Shown piece after piece: positions 42,712 through 51,636 of a DNA stretch of 64,000 bases (position 1 is the stretch's first letter; every line of letters begins with the position of its first letter). Position numbers and translations under genes: made by a program. The stretch is from JAICND01 sp040905905 (GTDB lineage Bacteria > Actinomycetota > Acidimicrobiia > Spongiisociales > ZC4RG35): positions 1 to 64,000 of the forward strand of contig JBBDQN010000040.1 of the NCBI GenBank assembly GCA_040905905.1, read 5' to 3'. Below the pieces are notes generated by a model. It made no database searches. It was not told the origin of the DNA and saw nothing but the letters and a program-made list of their open reading frames with translations.

Positions 42712-42845
42712 GGCGTCCGCTAGCGGACACCACAGCCCCAAGAACTTCCGGTCTCGGGCTGGTTAGAAAGACGCCCGCATCGAACTCATGACGCCCACGG
42801 ACTCGTGCTGGGTAGAGTCAAGAGGGTCCGTGGGAGGTTTCTCGG

Positions 42846-43517
42846 TTGGCCATTGCCACACGACGAATGTTGGCATTGCTGCTGATCCTGGCGGCCTGCA
42901 CCCGCTCGGGGGTAGTAACCACAAGCCCAACAGGTGATCCGGAGTCAACCGGCACCACACGACTACCCACTACGACTATGGGGCCGACGACACCCACCAG
43001 CGGCGCCGACGAGCTCATGCAGTGGGTGCTCAGCCTCGAGACCCTCCCCGGTATCACCGGCTATGGAGACTTCTCGAACGTCGATCCGGTAGACGTCAAC
43101 CTCTTCTTGGTCGCAGAACTCATCGTGCAGTGCGCCAACGACCGCGACGTCCCGATCGAAATGGGGGCTGACGGCACGACCTACAAGTCCGTCAAGCCGG
43201 AAACACAATCCCGGGAAGCACAAGAGATCGTGGCAAGGTGTCGAAACGGTCTCAACGTGCCCTACGCCACGGACGGTCCCTACGGCGGCTACACCCTCGA
43301 GCAGGCACAACGCGTCTATGACCATCACCTGTGGGTGCGCGACTGTCTGGCCGAAGCCGGATTCACCCAGGCCGAACCTCCCAGCTTCAACATCTGGCTG
43401 GAGGATCAGAGCTGGAACCCGTTTGGTGCCGATACCGAACCTGACATCCACGCCGGTGACGTGCCGGTATTGACCCGCCAATGCCCGCCCTTCCCCGGCG
43501 GCCGTGGCGACGGATGA
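42846..43517 (+). CDS. Secreted lipoprotein of unknown function
   Basis: The 223-residue product starts with TTG (42846), preceded by GGGAGG at good spacing. The N-terminus MAIATRRMLALLLILAAC is a lipoprotein signal peptide with lipobox LAAC, followed by a Ser/Thr/Pro-rich spacer and a small folded domain with four cysteines that could form two disulfides (VQCAND, VARCRNG, VRDCLAE, TRQCPP). I recognise no enzyme family. Confidence 0.8.
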   Translation: MAIATRRMLALLLILAACTRSGVVTTSPTGDPESTGTTRLPTTTMGPTTPTSGADELMQWVLSLETLPGITGYGDFSNVDPVDVNLFLVAELIVQCANDRDVPIEMGADGTTYKSVKPETQSREAQEIVARCRNGLNVPYATDGPYGGYTLEQAQRVYDHHLWVRDCLAEAGFTQAEPPSFNIWLEDQSWNPFGADTEPDIHAGDVPVLTRQCPPFPGGRGDG

Positions 43518-43603
43518 CCTCCAGTTCGAGATGATTGTTCAAAAAAAGCGTTCTCGCTGACGGTCGAGATGCTTGTTCCTGTCGGTGGCTTCTTGTATGC
43601 TTC

Positions 43604-43615
43604 GAACATCAGTTC
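43604..43615. promoter_or_regulatory. SOS box (LexA operator) upstream of DUF222/HNH gene, GAACATCAGTTC
   Basis: Perfect GAAC-N4-GTTC; with flanking bases TCGAAC and GTTCGA, the arms are six-base inverted repeats. It lies 16 bases before the GTG start at 43631, where bound LexA would block transcription or initiation. Several 13E12-family genes of M. tuberculosis have LexA sites. Confidence 0.87.
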
Positions 43616-43630
43616 GATAGGGGTGTTGGG

Positions 43631-44857
43631 GTGACACTGGATTTCATCGAGGGGATGGCACCGGGTCCTGAACTGACGGCGGTGCTGGCCGCGGTGGAGC
43701 GTGAGGGTTTCACCGAATATGACCGGGTGGCCGCATTGCAGGCTTACACCCGTCTCGTTTCCCACTTTCAAGCCAAGGCATACGAGCAAATGGCTTTGCT
43801 CTTTGACTTGATGGCGGAGTGGGACGACGACGCTGAATTCGCGGGTGAGGCGGCCGAGGCGGAGATTCGAGCCGCTTTGCGCCTGACACGGTCGGCGGCA
43901 GCCAATGAGTTAGGCATGGCACTCGGCCTTCGCAAGCGTTTGCCGCGGGTATGGGAGGCTTTGGTGAATGGAGACATCGATCTACGTCGGGCTCGAGTGA
44001 TCGTGGCGGGTACCGGTCATCTCCCCTTGGAGATCGCCCGGCGAGTGGTGGACGAGGTCATCGAACCGGCCCAACGACTCACGACCGGCCAGCTCCACGC
44101 CCTCATTCGCCGTGTCAGCGTCCAGGCCGACCCGGACGAAGCCGCCGAGCGGTACGCACAGGCCGTTGATGGTCGTCGGGTCATTGCCGAACCGACGGTC
44201 GAAGGGGCTGCCAACCTGTTGGGTCTCGATTTGCCCCCTGATCGGGTTGCTGCGGCCATGGGCAGAATCACCGAGCTCGCCCGGAGCCTCCGTCGTGACG
44301 GCGAAAACCGCACGATGGATCAGCTCCGCGCTGACGTCCTATTGGATCTCCTGGAAGGTCAAGGCAATGTCGGTCGGGCCGCCAAGGGAACGGTTGACCT
44401 CCACGTCGATCTGACCACCCTCACGCGCCTAAGCGAGGACCCGGGCGAGTTGGCCGGTTATGGACCGGTGATTGCCGACATCGCCCGTCAGGTCACCGAA
44501 CAACAACAGGAAAGCTCCTGGCGCTGGACCGTCACCGACCCCGAGTCCGAACAGGTCATCCACAACGGGACCACCCGCCGCCGACCCACCGCTGGTCAGC
44601 GCCGCGACGTCGAGACCCGCAGCCCCACTTGCATCTTCCCCGGTTGTCGGATGCCCTCCTCCAACTGTGACCTCGACCATCGCATCCCCTGGTTCGAAGG
44701 CGGACCGACCGCAATCGACCACCTCGATCCCCTCTGCAGGCATGACCACGTGATCCGACATAAAGCAGGGTGGAAACACGAACCCCTGCCCGGTGGCGAC
44801 CATCTCTGGACCAGCCGCCTCGGACACACCTATACCACCAGTGGTCGATCGCCCTAG
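43631..44857 (+). CDS. DUF222 (13E12-type) protein with HNH endonuclease motif
   Basis: The 408-residue product has an N-terminal DUF222-type helical domain (GPELTAVLAAVEREGFTEYD through AARRVVDEVIEPAQRLT-like helices) and a C-terminal HNH nuclease motif: CIFPGCRMPSSNCDLDH, then WFEGGPT and LCRHDHVIRH. Both Cys pairs and the catalytic His are present. GTG at 43631 was chosen because the frame upstream to 43535 crosses the SOS box and encodes no family sequence. A perfect LexA box just upstream makes it a probable damage-inducible nuclease-like protein; its target is unknown. Confidence 0.87.
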   Translation: MTLDFIEGMAPGPELTAVLAAVEREGFTEYDRVAALQAYTRLVSHFQAKAYEQMALLFDLMAEWDDDAEFAGEAAEAEIRAALRLTRSAAANELGMALGLRKRLPRVWEALVNGDIDLRRARVIVAGTGHLPLEIARRVVDEVIEPAQRLTTGQLHALIRRVSVQADPDEAAERYAQAVDGRRVIAEPTVEGAANLLGLDLPPDRVAAAMGRITELARSLRRDGENRTMDQLRADVLLDLLEGQGNVGRAAKGTVDLHVDLTTLTRLSEDPGELAGYGPVIADIARQVTEQQQESSWRWTVTDPESEQVIHNGTTRRRPTAGQRRDVETRSPTCIFPGCRMPSSNCDLDHRIPWFEGGPTAIDHLDPLCRHDHVIRHKAGWKHEPLPGGDHLWTSRLGHTYTTSGRSP

Positions 44858-44885
44858 ACGAAACATGCCCCCTAAGGTCAAAGGC

Positions 44886-45392
44886 ATGGCTAAGAAATAC
44901 CCGCAAGCCCCTCCGCTGGACATCGACCTCTCCAAGACCTACACGGCGGATCTCGATACCAACCACGGCCCGATCACGATCGAGCTCGATCCGGCCCGAT
45001 CCCCCCTCACCGTCAACAACTTCGTGTTCCTGGCCCGCGATGGCTTCTACGACGGCGTCATCTTCCACCGGGTGGTGCCGGGTTTCGTCATCCAGGGAGG
45101 CGATCCCACCGGTACGGGAAGCGGGGGTCCCGGTTACAAGTTCCGGGATGAGCTCGACGGTCCGGGGTCCTATTCACGCGGCACGGTGGCAATGGCCAAC
45201 GCCGGGCCAAACACCAACGGCAGCCAGTTCTTCGTCTGCCTCGACGACGTCGGGCTTCCCCATTCGTACACGATCTTTGGCAAGGTCACGGCGGGAATGG
45301 AGGCGGTGGACGCCATCGCCGCCCTCGAACGCAAGCGCGAGAAGCCTCTCAACGATGCGGTGATCAAGTCGGTGACGATTACCGAGGCCTAG
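44886..45392 (+). CDS. Peptidyl-prolyl cis-trans isomerase, cyclophilin type
   Basis: Speeds folding at Pro peptide bonds. The 168-residue product is a single cyclophilin domain: FHRVVPGFVIQGGDPTGTG, FRDELDGPGSYSRGTVAMAN and GSQFFVCLDD with the usual active-site Arg, Phe, Gln. There is no signal peptide, so it is cytosolic. ATG at 44886 follows CTAAGGTCAAAGGC. The last four bases overlap dapB on the other strand. Confidence 0.93.
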   Translation: MAKKYPQAPPLDIDLSKTYTADLDTNHGPITIELDPARSPLTVNNFVFLARDGFYDGVIFHRVVPGFVIQGGDPTGTGSGGPGYKFRDELDGPGSYSRGTVAMANAGPNTNGSQFFVCLDDVGLPHSYTIFGKVTAGMEAVDAIAALERKREKPLNDAVIKSVTITEA

Positions 45393-46123
45393 AGCCCCAG
45401 CAAGGGCTCGAGCCCCACCGTCACCCCGGGAGAAAGCCCTCCCACCGATCTGATCGCAATCAGGATCCCGGGTACAAAAGCTGTCCGATCGGTGGTGTCG
45501 TGGCGGATCGTCAGCACCTCTCCCTGGTTGCCCAACAGTATCTCCTGATGGGCGAGGAGCCCGGGCAAGCGGATCGAGTGAATCCAGACCCCGTCGACCT
45601 CCGCACCTCGAGCCCCCGCCCGTAACTCGGTCGACTCGACGGCCCGAAACCCGGCCGGATGCATCCGTTCGGCCGTCGTGAGGGCGGTTCCGGACGGTGC
45701 ATCGGCTTTGCGGTCATGGTGAAGTTCGATCACCTCGGCGGCGGTGAAGTAGGGGGCTACTTTCTCCGCCACCCACATCATCACCACCGCCCCCAACGAA
45801 AAGTTGGGAACCACCAGACATCGGTGTTCGCTGCCGGTCCAGAGCCGCCGAACCTCGTCGAGGCGGCCGATGTCAAACCCCGAGGTGCCTACCACAACAT
45901 GTGCATTCATCTCTCGCCACAAACCGAGATTGTCCATCACGACTTCGGGCCGGCTGAACTCGACGATTACATCGGAGCCCGTCATGGCAGCAGCGTCATC
46001 GAGTTCATGACCCGGGGCATAGCGGCCGGTCAGCTCCAAGTCGGCAACCGACTCGACCGCCTCACAAGTCAAAGAACCCATGCGCCCGAAGGCGCCCGAG
46101 ACGCCGACCTTCAGGCCACCCAT
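45389..46123 (-). CDS. dapB: 4-hydroxy-tetrahydrodipicolinate reductase
   Basis: NAD(P)H-dependent second step of the diaminopimelate branch. The 244-residue product has the nucleotide-binding GVSGAFGRMG, and the catalytic ELHHDRKADAPSGTA. It starts 13 bases inside the 3' end of the M16 peptidase gene, so the two are probably co-transcribed, as in other actinobacteria. Confidence 0.95.
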   Translation of the reverse strand: MGGLKVGVSGAFGRMGSLTCEAVESVADLELTGRYAPGHELDDAAAMTGSDVIVEFSRPEVVMDNLGLWREMNAHVVVGTSGFDIGRLDEVRRLWTGSEHRCLVVPNFSLGAVVMMWVAEKVAPYFTAAEVIELHHDRKADAPSGTALTTAERMHPAGFRAVESTELRAGARGAEVDGVWIHSIRLPGLLAHQEILLGNQGEVLTIRHDTTDRTAFVPGILIAIRSVGGLSPGVTVGLEPLLGL

Positions 46124-47361
46124 CGGTCCAGATCGCCTTGCTTGAATGGCCCGACGACGCCCATGACCCGGCGGCTCCGGAGAACGGCCCGGGCCACCGT
46201 CACCACTTCGGTGGCAGACACCGCGTCCAGCCGCGCCAGACGCTCGTCGATGGAGAGGTGGGGTGCTCCGTTCAACTCATCGCGGCCCAGCCTGATCATG
46301 CGGCTGTTGGCATCTTCCATGGAGATGGCGAGCCCTCCCCGCATGTTTCCTTTGGCCCGTTCGAGTTCTTCGTCGGTGATGCCGTCTTCGACCACGGCAT
46401 TGATCTCCTCTTCGATCAGACCGAGACACGTCTCGGCCTGGTCGGGTGTGGTTCCTACATAAACGCCCCAAGCGCCCGTGTCGGCATGAGCGAGCCGGAA
46501 GCTGTAGACGGCATAGGCGAGGCCCCTCTCCTCCCGAATCTTGAGAAAGAGCCGCGATGACATGCCCCCGCCCAGCACGTGGTTGAGGATGTCGAAGGCA
46601 AACCGCCGCTCGTCGAAACGATCCAGGCCGGTGCCTCCGATCACCAGGTGGGCCTGCTCGGTCTCGCGGTGGACCATGCGCACCGCCGCCGGAGTGTCGG
46701 AGGGCCCGAACTTGTGATCGTTGGCTTCCCCGCCCCAGTCCCCGAGGAGTTTGGTGGCAAGGTCGACCGCCTCGTCGTGGCTGATCGAACCGGCCATGGC
46801 CAGGACGGTCGAACGCGGGCCGTAGCGACGAGCCCAATAACCCTGGAGGTCGGCACGACTCATGCCGCGGATGGAATCGCGGGTTCCGAGCACCGGCATC
46901 TCCAGCGGGTGTCCGGCGAACACAGCTTTGGTGAACTCTTCGAAAGCGACATCGGAGGGATCGTCTTCGTTCATGTTGATCTCTTCGACCACCACCTGTC
47001 GTTCCGAATCGATCTCATGCGGTCGAAAGGCGGGACGTTGCAGCATCTCGGCCAAAAGATCGAGACCCACCGGCAAGTCACGGTCGAGCAGCCGGCCCCA
47101 GAAGCAGGTGTTGTCCTTCGAAGTGAAGGCGTTCGACTCGGCCCCGATCGAATCGAAGGTCTCGGCGATGTAGCGGGCCGAATAGCGCTCGGAACCCTTG
47201 AAGAGGAGATGTTCGAGAAAGTGGGAGGCCCCGGCCTCGGGTGGTTGCTCGTCCCGGGTTCCCGTGTCCACCCACAAACCCAGGGCGATCGAGCGGACCG
47301 CTGGCATCGCCTCGGTGATGATCCGGAGACCGTTGGGAAGTTCGCTCAATTGATAGTGCAT
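46111..47361 (-). CDS. M16-family zinc peptidase (pitrilysin-like, PepR/YmxG type)
   Basis: The 416-residue product has the inverted zinc motif HFLEHLLFKG (HxxEH) at about residue 50, with the downstream Glu in VVEEINMNEDD, and the C-terminal M16 half without its own metal site. Family members in this genome position degrade small peptides; the substrate is unknown. ATG at 47361 was chosen (MHYQLSELPNGLRI); the open frame to 47463 overlaps the divergent vWA gene. Confidence 0.92.
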   Translation of the reverse strand: MHYQLSELPNGLRIITEAMPAVRSIALGLWVDTGTRDEQPPEAGASHFLEHLLFKGSERYSARYIAETFDSIGAESNAFTSKDNTCFWGRLLDRDLPVGLDLLAEMLQRPAFRPHEIDSERQVVVEEINMNEDDPSDVAFEEFTKAVFAGHPLEMPVLGTRDSIRGMSRADLQGYWARRYGPRSTVLAMAGSISHDEAVDLATKLLGDWGGEANDHKFGPSDTPAAVRMVHRETEQAHLVIGGTGLDRFDERRFAFDILNHVLGGGMSSRLFLKIREERGLAYAVYSFRLAHADTGAWGVYVGTTPDQAETCLGLIEEEINAVVEDGITDEELERAKGNMRGGLAISMEDANSRMIRLGRDELNGAPHLSIDERLARLDAVSATEVVTVARAVLRSRRVMGVVGPFKQGDLDRWVA

Positions 47362-47428
47362 GCGGCCGGGCAGTGTAAGGCAGCTGGAGATAACGACAGA
47401 CTTGACCAGCATGAGACAATGGTCGGTC

Positions 47429-49498
47429 ATGCGCGACCGCAGCCAATTCCCCAACCGCCACACGGTATTGCGGGAGATGCTCCGTCCGGACGAAAGGGCT
47501 ATCGAGTCCGTCGTGGGCCGCTATCAGAAGGTGGCTCCGGCGGTGACCCGGTTCGCCCGCACCCTGGCCGGCAACGACAAGTTGCGGGTGGTGCTGGGAC
47601 CGGAATCAGCCGCCTCAGCTGACGAAATCGTTTGTGATCCCCGGCTGTTCCAGGCGGCCGCCAACCGTGCTGCTCCGGTTACCGCCGATGAGATGGCGCT
47701 GGCCTCCGCTCTCCATGAGGTAGTGCACCTGGTTTCGACCAATCTCGAGAAAGACGAACCGGATCTTCTTGCACGGCTCGAAAAAGATGGCGGGCCGGTG
47801 GGCGAGATCCTCTTCTTCTCCCTCGAGGATGCCCGCCAGGAACGCCAGGGCCTGGCCAGATACGCGGGAGCCCGGTCGGTGCTGGCCGACGTCTATCTGG
47901 CCGCACTGCCCGCCGCCCTCTCCCAGGCCGGGGCGATCGGGCAATTCACCCTGGGGTGTTTTCTCCTGACCGGCGACTACTGCGAGAGGTCCAACCTCGA
48001 GCGGCGGGTCGACCCTCGGGCACAGCGAGCCCTCAGCGAAGCAAGCATGCTATGTGCTGCCGCCGCCGTCGCTACCACGAATTCACAGGTGACCGATCTT
48101 GCCCTCGAGTTGCTCGAGATCGCACGGCGTCACGGCCTCCTCACTAAGCTTTCGAGTGGCGCCACTCCCGCCCAGGAGCGCGCCGTTGAGAGAGCCGACG
48201 CCGCCGAGGCCGCTGATGGCGTCGACCTGGTCCGCCTCCCAAGTCCCTCGGTGAAAGACGCCGAGAGCTACCAGGACACACGCCGCGCCGCCCAGGCAAG
48301 GGCAGGTCTCAGCGATCGCAAAGGCGCCTCCGAGCTCGCCGGTGATGCCTCCACCGACCAGCTTCTGCGGGTCAGCCAGGCTCCCACTGTCTATCTCCCG
48401 ACCGGAATGGCAGGCAAGCTCGTGGTTGGGCCCGCACCTGCCAAATTCGCCACCTTCGCCCCCGACGGCATGGCGGCAATGGCCACGGCCGCCCGCAAGT
48501 GGGGCATCACCCAGCGCCAGGTGTCCGGTGAGCTGTACCCGTTGTTTGCCGCCAACCAGCGACGGGGACTCCGATCGGGATACGACCAGGGTGATGTGTC
48601 CCCGCACGCGGCACTTTTCATCGGCGCCGGGCTCTATCAACGCATGTACGAACGGAGAGCGTCCCGCACCAGGCGCTCGTACGCGGTGAGCCTGCTGGTC
48701 GACGCATCTGCCTCGATGTTGCAACCCCGGACCAACGGCTCGATGCGAACGTCATGGGGTATGGCTGCCGCTCTGTTGGGGGCGGTGACGCTCGCCCGTC
48801 TCTGCGACGAACTCCAGGTGGACTTCGAGGTAGCTCTGTTCAACCGGGGCTTTGCAACCAGACCCGACGACACGGAATGGAGCTACACCAGGGCCGGAAG
48901 CCAGACCGCAGCCGGTCTTCGCCAATCCCATGGGACTGCCGCCGACCGTCTCACCACCACCATCAATCACTACCTCGTCAAACCCTTCGATCGCCGCTGG
49001 CGTGAGGCCGAAGACGTCCTTGCTGGCATGTTCTGGACCGCCCAGGAGCCCGCCCAGGCCGCACTCGCCGCCCGCCGCGACCCCAAGAAGTCACCCCCGG
49101 TGTCGATGTTCGAGCGCGCAGCCAACGTCGACGAGTTCAACCTCATCCACGCCGCTGAGCGGATGGGTCGGCTGGGAGCCAACGTCCGGGTGCTGGTGGT
49201 GCTGGCCGATGGCATGACAAGGGGCTCGGTTGATGCGTTGGCCGCTTCGGTCGAAGCGGTGGAACGGTCTGGCACGACAGTTTTAGGCATCGGGATCGGC
49301 GACGACACCGTCACCGACGCCTATCACCGGTTTGAAGTCGTCAACCGGCCCGAAGACCTCACCCGGGCCATGATCGATGGAACTCGCAATGCTCTGAGGC
49401 GGGGCCTGGCGCTGTGGGGGATGGACACCTGGTGGCTGCGGCCCGCCCGCCAGGTCGGCATCCAGCTTGACTACGGAAAGGAGTTGGTAGGTGTCTGA
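47429..49498 (+). CDS. CobT-like protein with HExxH motif and C-terminal vWA domain
   Basis: The 689-residue product has an N-terminal helical domain with a zincin-like ALHEVVHLV (His96-His100) and, about 35 residues on, FFSLEDARQERQG, the pattern of a gluzincin metal site. A charged middle leads to a C-terminal von Willebrand A domain with a MIDAS-type DASASM (about residue 424) and VLADGMTRG. Such pairs of vWA protein with AAA+ ATPase (CobT/CobS, NorD/NorQ) insert metals or remodel complexes. Starts at 47411 and 47360 are possible. It is followed by the AAA+ gene with an 8-base overlap. Confidence 0.82.
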   Translation: MRDRSQFPNRHTVLREMLRPDERAIESVVGRYQKVAPAVTRFARTLAGNDKLRVVLGPESAASADEIVCDPRLFQAAANRAAPVTADEMALASALHEVVHLVSTNLEKDEPDLLARLEKDGGPVGEILFFSLEDARQERQGLARYAGARSVLADVYLAALPAALSQAGAIGQFTLGCFLLTGDYCERSNLERRVDPRAQRALSEASMLCAAAAVATTNSQVTDLALELLEIARRHGLLTKLSSGATPAQERAVERADAAEAADGVDLVRLPSPSVKDAESYQDTRRAAQARAGLSDRKGASELAGDASTDQLLRVSQAPTVYLPTGMAGKLVVGPAPAKFATFAPDGMAAMATAARKWGITQRQVSGELYPLFAANQRRGLRSGYDQGDVSPHAALFIGAGLYQRMYERRASRTRRSYAVSLLVDASASMLQPRTNGSMRTSWGMAAALLGAVTLARLCDELQVDFEVALFNRGFATRPDDTEWSYTRAGSQTAAGLRQSHGTAADRLTTTINHYLVKPFDRRWREAEDVLAGMFWTAQEPAQAALAARRDPKKSPPVSMFERAANVDEFNLIHAAERMGRLGANVRVLVVLADGMTRGSVDALAASVEAVERSGTTVLGIGIGDDTVTDAYHRFEVVNRPEDLTRAMIDGTRNALRRGLALWGMDTWWLRPARQVGIQLDYGKELVGV

Positions 49499-50486
49499 AA
49501 CAGTTGTATTTGACGATCCAACCGGGGATGGCAAACCGATCGAGCTGGAGAAGTTCACGGTCACCAAGGAGATCACCGACCGTGTGCAGAGGCTTGGGAA
49601 GATACCCGAGCCCGATCCCCACTACATCGACCTCGGCATGCTCTACAGGTTTGCCCAGATCGAACAGGTCAGGCGTGAGAGCCCGGAGGGATTCGCGCCC
49701 CTGCACGTGGCCGTGCGTGGTCACATGGGCACGGGCAAGGATCACGATATCGAACAATTCGCCGCCCGACTCGGTCTGCCGTATTACCGGATTCCCCTCA
49801 CCGGCGAGGTGCGGGACGTGACCCTCATTGGCTCGACCCGTCTCCATGGCGACGGCAAGGGAGGGACCGAAAGTCGGTGGGAGGACGGGGACATCACGAG
49901 GGCACTGCGCGGGCCATCATTGGTCAACCTCTCCGAGCTCAACGCGGCCGGTGCCGAGACTTTGTTCGCCCTCCATGGGGTCCTCGATCGCTATGCCGCC
50001 CTGGATCTTCCCAACGGCGAAACAGTGCGGCTGCGGCCCGACATCCGGCTCTTCGGCACAATGAACCCCACTGACATTCGCGACTACGCCGGCACCCAGA
50101 CGCTCAATAAGGCCTTCGCCGACCGCTGGGTGATCTGGGAGAAGAACTTCCCCGACGCCGAACAAATCGTCTCCATGCTCAACCGGCGTTACCCGGCAAT
50201 GGGGGCCGACTATGTCGAAGCGATTTCGCGTCTGGCCAGCGAGGTCAACGCTTCATTCGTCGTACCCGACACCACCACGAGGGTGGAAACTCCCCTTTCG
50301 CTGCGATCGGTCCTCGACCGCATCCCCACCGGTCTGCGGGTGCATCAGGAGCGGGTCGACCCGCTGCGACGGGCATGGGAGGAGTTCGTGCTTCCTCACA
50401 TTGACCTCTACGACCGAGACCACTATGAAACTGTGTGGAACGCGGTGGTACGCAAAGGTCCCACCAGTCGACCTTTCGCTCGCTGA
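49491..50486 (+). CDS. MoxR/CobS-like AAA+ ATPase with altered Walker motifs
   Basis: The 331-residue product has the AAA+ layout of MoxR/CobS: P-loop region VRGHMGTGKDHDIEQFA, a Walker B region SLVNLSELNAAG, sensor 1 RLFGTMNPTD and a lid domain. The P-loop ends Lys83-Asp84 where Thr or Ser normally binds magnesium, and Walker B has Ser148-Glu149 in place of Asp-Glu. It starts with GTG (49491) with AAGGAG just upstream, overlapping the vWA gene, so a complex of the two is likely. ATP hydrolysis may be lost or altered. Confidence 0.85.
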   Translation: MSETVVFDDPTGDGKPIELEKFTVTKEITDRVQRLGKIPEPDPHYIDLGMLYRFAQIEQVRRESPEGFAPLHVAVRGHMGTGKDHDIEQFAARLGLPYYRIPLTGEVRDVTLIGSTRLHGDGKGGTESRWEDGDITRALRGPSLVNLSELNAAGAETLFALHGVLDRYAALDLPNGETVRLRPDIRLFGTMNPTDIRDYAGTQTLNKAFADRWVIWEKNFPDAEQIVSMLNRRYPAMGADYVEAISRLASEVNASFVVPDTTTRVETPLSLRSVLDRIPTGLRVHQERVDPLRRAWEEFVLPHIDLYDRDHYETVWNAVVRKGPTSRPFAR

Positions 50487-50497
50487 TTGGACCAGAC

Positions 50498-51628
50498 ATG
50501 GCTGACCGTCCCCTTCGCAAACGGCCCGACTACGGTCCGGGTGTGCGTCCGTACGATCTGGGGAATCCGGATCTTGACGAACGGGTCCGCCAACTCGTAG
50601 CCAGTACCGGCGACGGCTCCAACCAGGATCTGGTGGCCGAAATAATCACGACCGCTCTCAAGTTTCACCGCGATCGGCCGACCCGCGGCGATCTCAAACT
50701 TGTCAATACCGCCTTGAAGGAGATGCGCTACTTCCTGCGGGTCTTTGCCCGCCACACCGAGCCCAAGGTGACGATCTTTGGTTCGGCCCGTCTCAATCCG
50801 CCTGACCCCAACTATGACTTGGCGGAAGGTTTCGCCCGCCTCATGGCCTCCAAGGGATGGGGCGTGCTCACCGGAGCCGGTCCCGGGATCATGGAAGCCG
50901 GCAGCAAGGGGGCCGGTCGAGAACACTCATACGGGGTAAACATCCGCCTCCCCTTCGAGCCGGACTCGAATCGATATCTCAGCCCCGCCCAGACCGTCAA
51001 CTTCAAGTACTTCTTCACCCGCAAGCTTGCTTTCGTAAAGGAATCGGCTGCGTTCGCCCTTTTCCCCGGAGGATTTGGCACGCTCGACGAGGCGTTTGAG
51101 TTGTTCACGCTCATGCAAACGGGCAAGAGCGACCCTCACCCGATCGTCCTCATGGAGGCACCGGGCACCGGCTTTTGGGAGCCACTTCTCCGATTCCTCG
51201 ACGAGGTGCTGGTGGCCCGGGGTCTAATTTCTCGGCCCGACCTTTGTCTGTTCACGCTGGTGGCCGACGCTGACGAAGCCAGCGATCACATCCTCGGCTT
51301 CTACTCCAATTACCACTCCCAACGATATGTCGGTGGCCGCCTCATCCTCCGTCTGCGCCAGGGTCCCGACGAAGCCACCCTTGAGGCATTCAACCGTGAG
51401 TTCGCCGACATCGTCGGCTCCGGCCAGATCGAGGCGGTGGAAGCCTCGCCGGACGAGGTCGAAGACAATGATGCTCTTGAGTGCGCCCGCCTGGGGATGA
51501 CGTTTGATCGGCGCAGCTTCGGACGTCTCCGTCAACTGATCGATCATCTCAACCAGTTGGTCGTAACCCCCGACCGGGTAGAACCGCCGGCTCCGTTTGC
51601 CGAGGAGCAAGCCGAGCGGCCCTGGTAA
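50498..51628 (+). CDS. LOG-family protein (TIGR00730-like)
   Basis: The 376-residue product contains the LOG motifs VTIFGSARL, GVLTGAGPGIMEA and the signature PGGFGTLDEAFEL. LOG proteins cleave nucleoside 5'-monophosphates to ribose phosphate and base. Extra N- and C-terminal segments make it longer than plant-like LOG (about 200) and resemble the larger actinobacterial type. It follows the AAA+ gene by 11 bases, so it may be part of that operon. ATG at 50498. Confidence 0.85.
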   Translation: MADRPLRKRPDYGPGVRPYDLGNPDLDERVRQLVASTGDGSNQDLVAEIITTALKFHRDRPTRGDLKLVNTALKEMRYFLRVFARHTEPKVTIFGSARLNPPDPNYDLAEGFARLMASKGWGVLTGAGPGIMEAGSKGAGREHSYGVNIRLPFEPDSNRYLSPAQTVNFKYFFTRKLAFVKESAAFALFPGGFGTLDEAFELFTLMQTGKSDPHPIVLMEAPGTGFWEPLLRFLDEVLVARGLISRPDLCLFTLVADADEASDHILGFYSNYHSQRYVGGRLILRLRQGPDEATLEAFNREFADIVGSGQIEAVEASPDEVEDNDALECARLGMTFDRRSFGRLRQLIDHLNQLVVTPDRVEPPAPFAEEQAERPW

Positions 51629-51636
51629 CAGACAGC

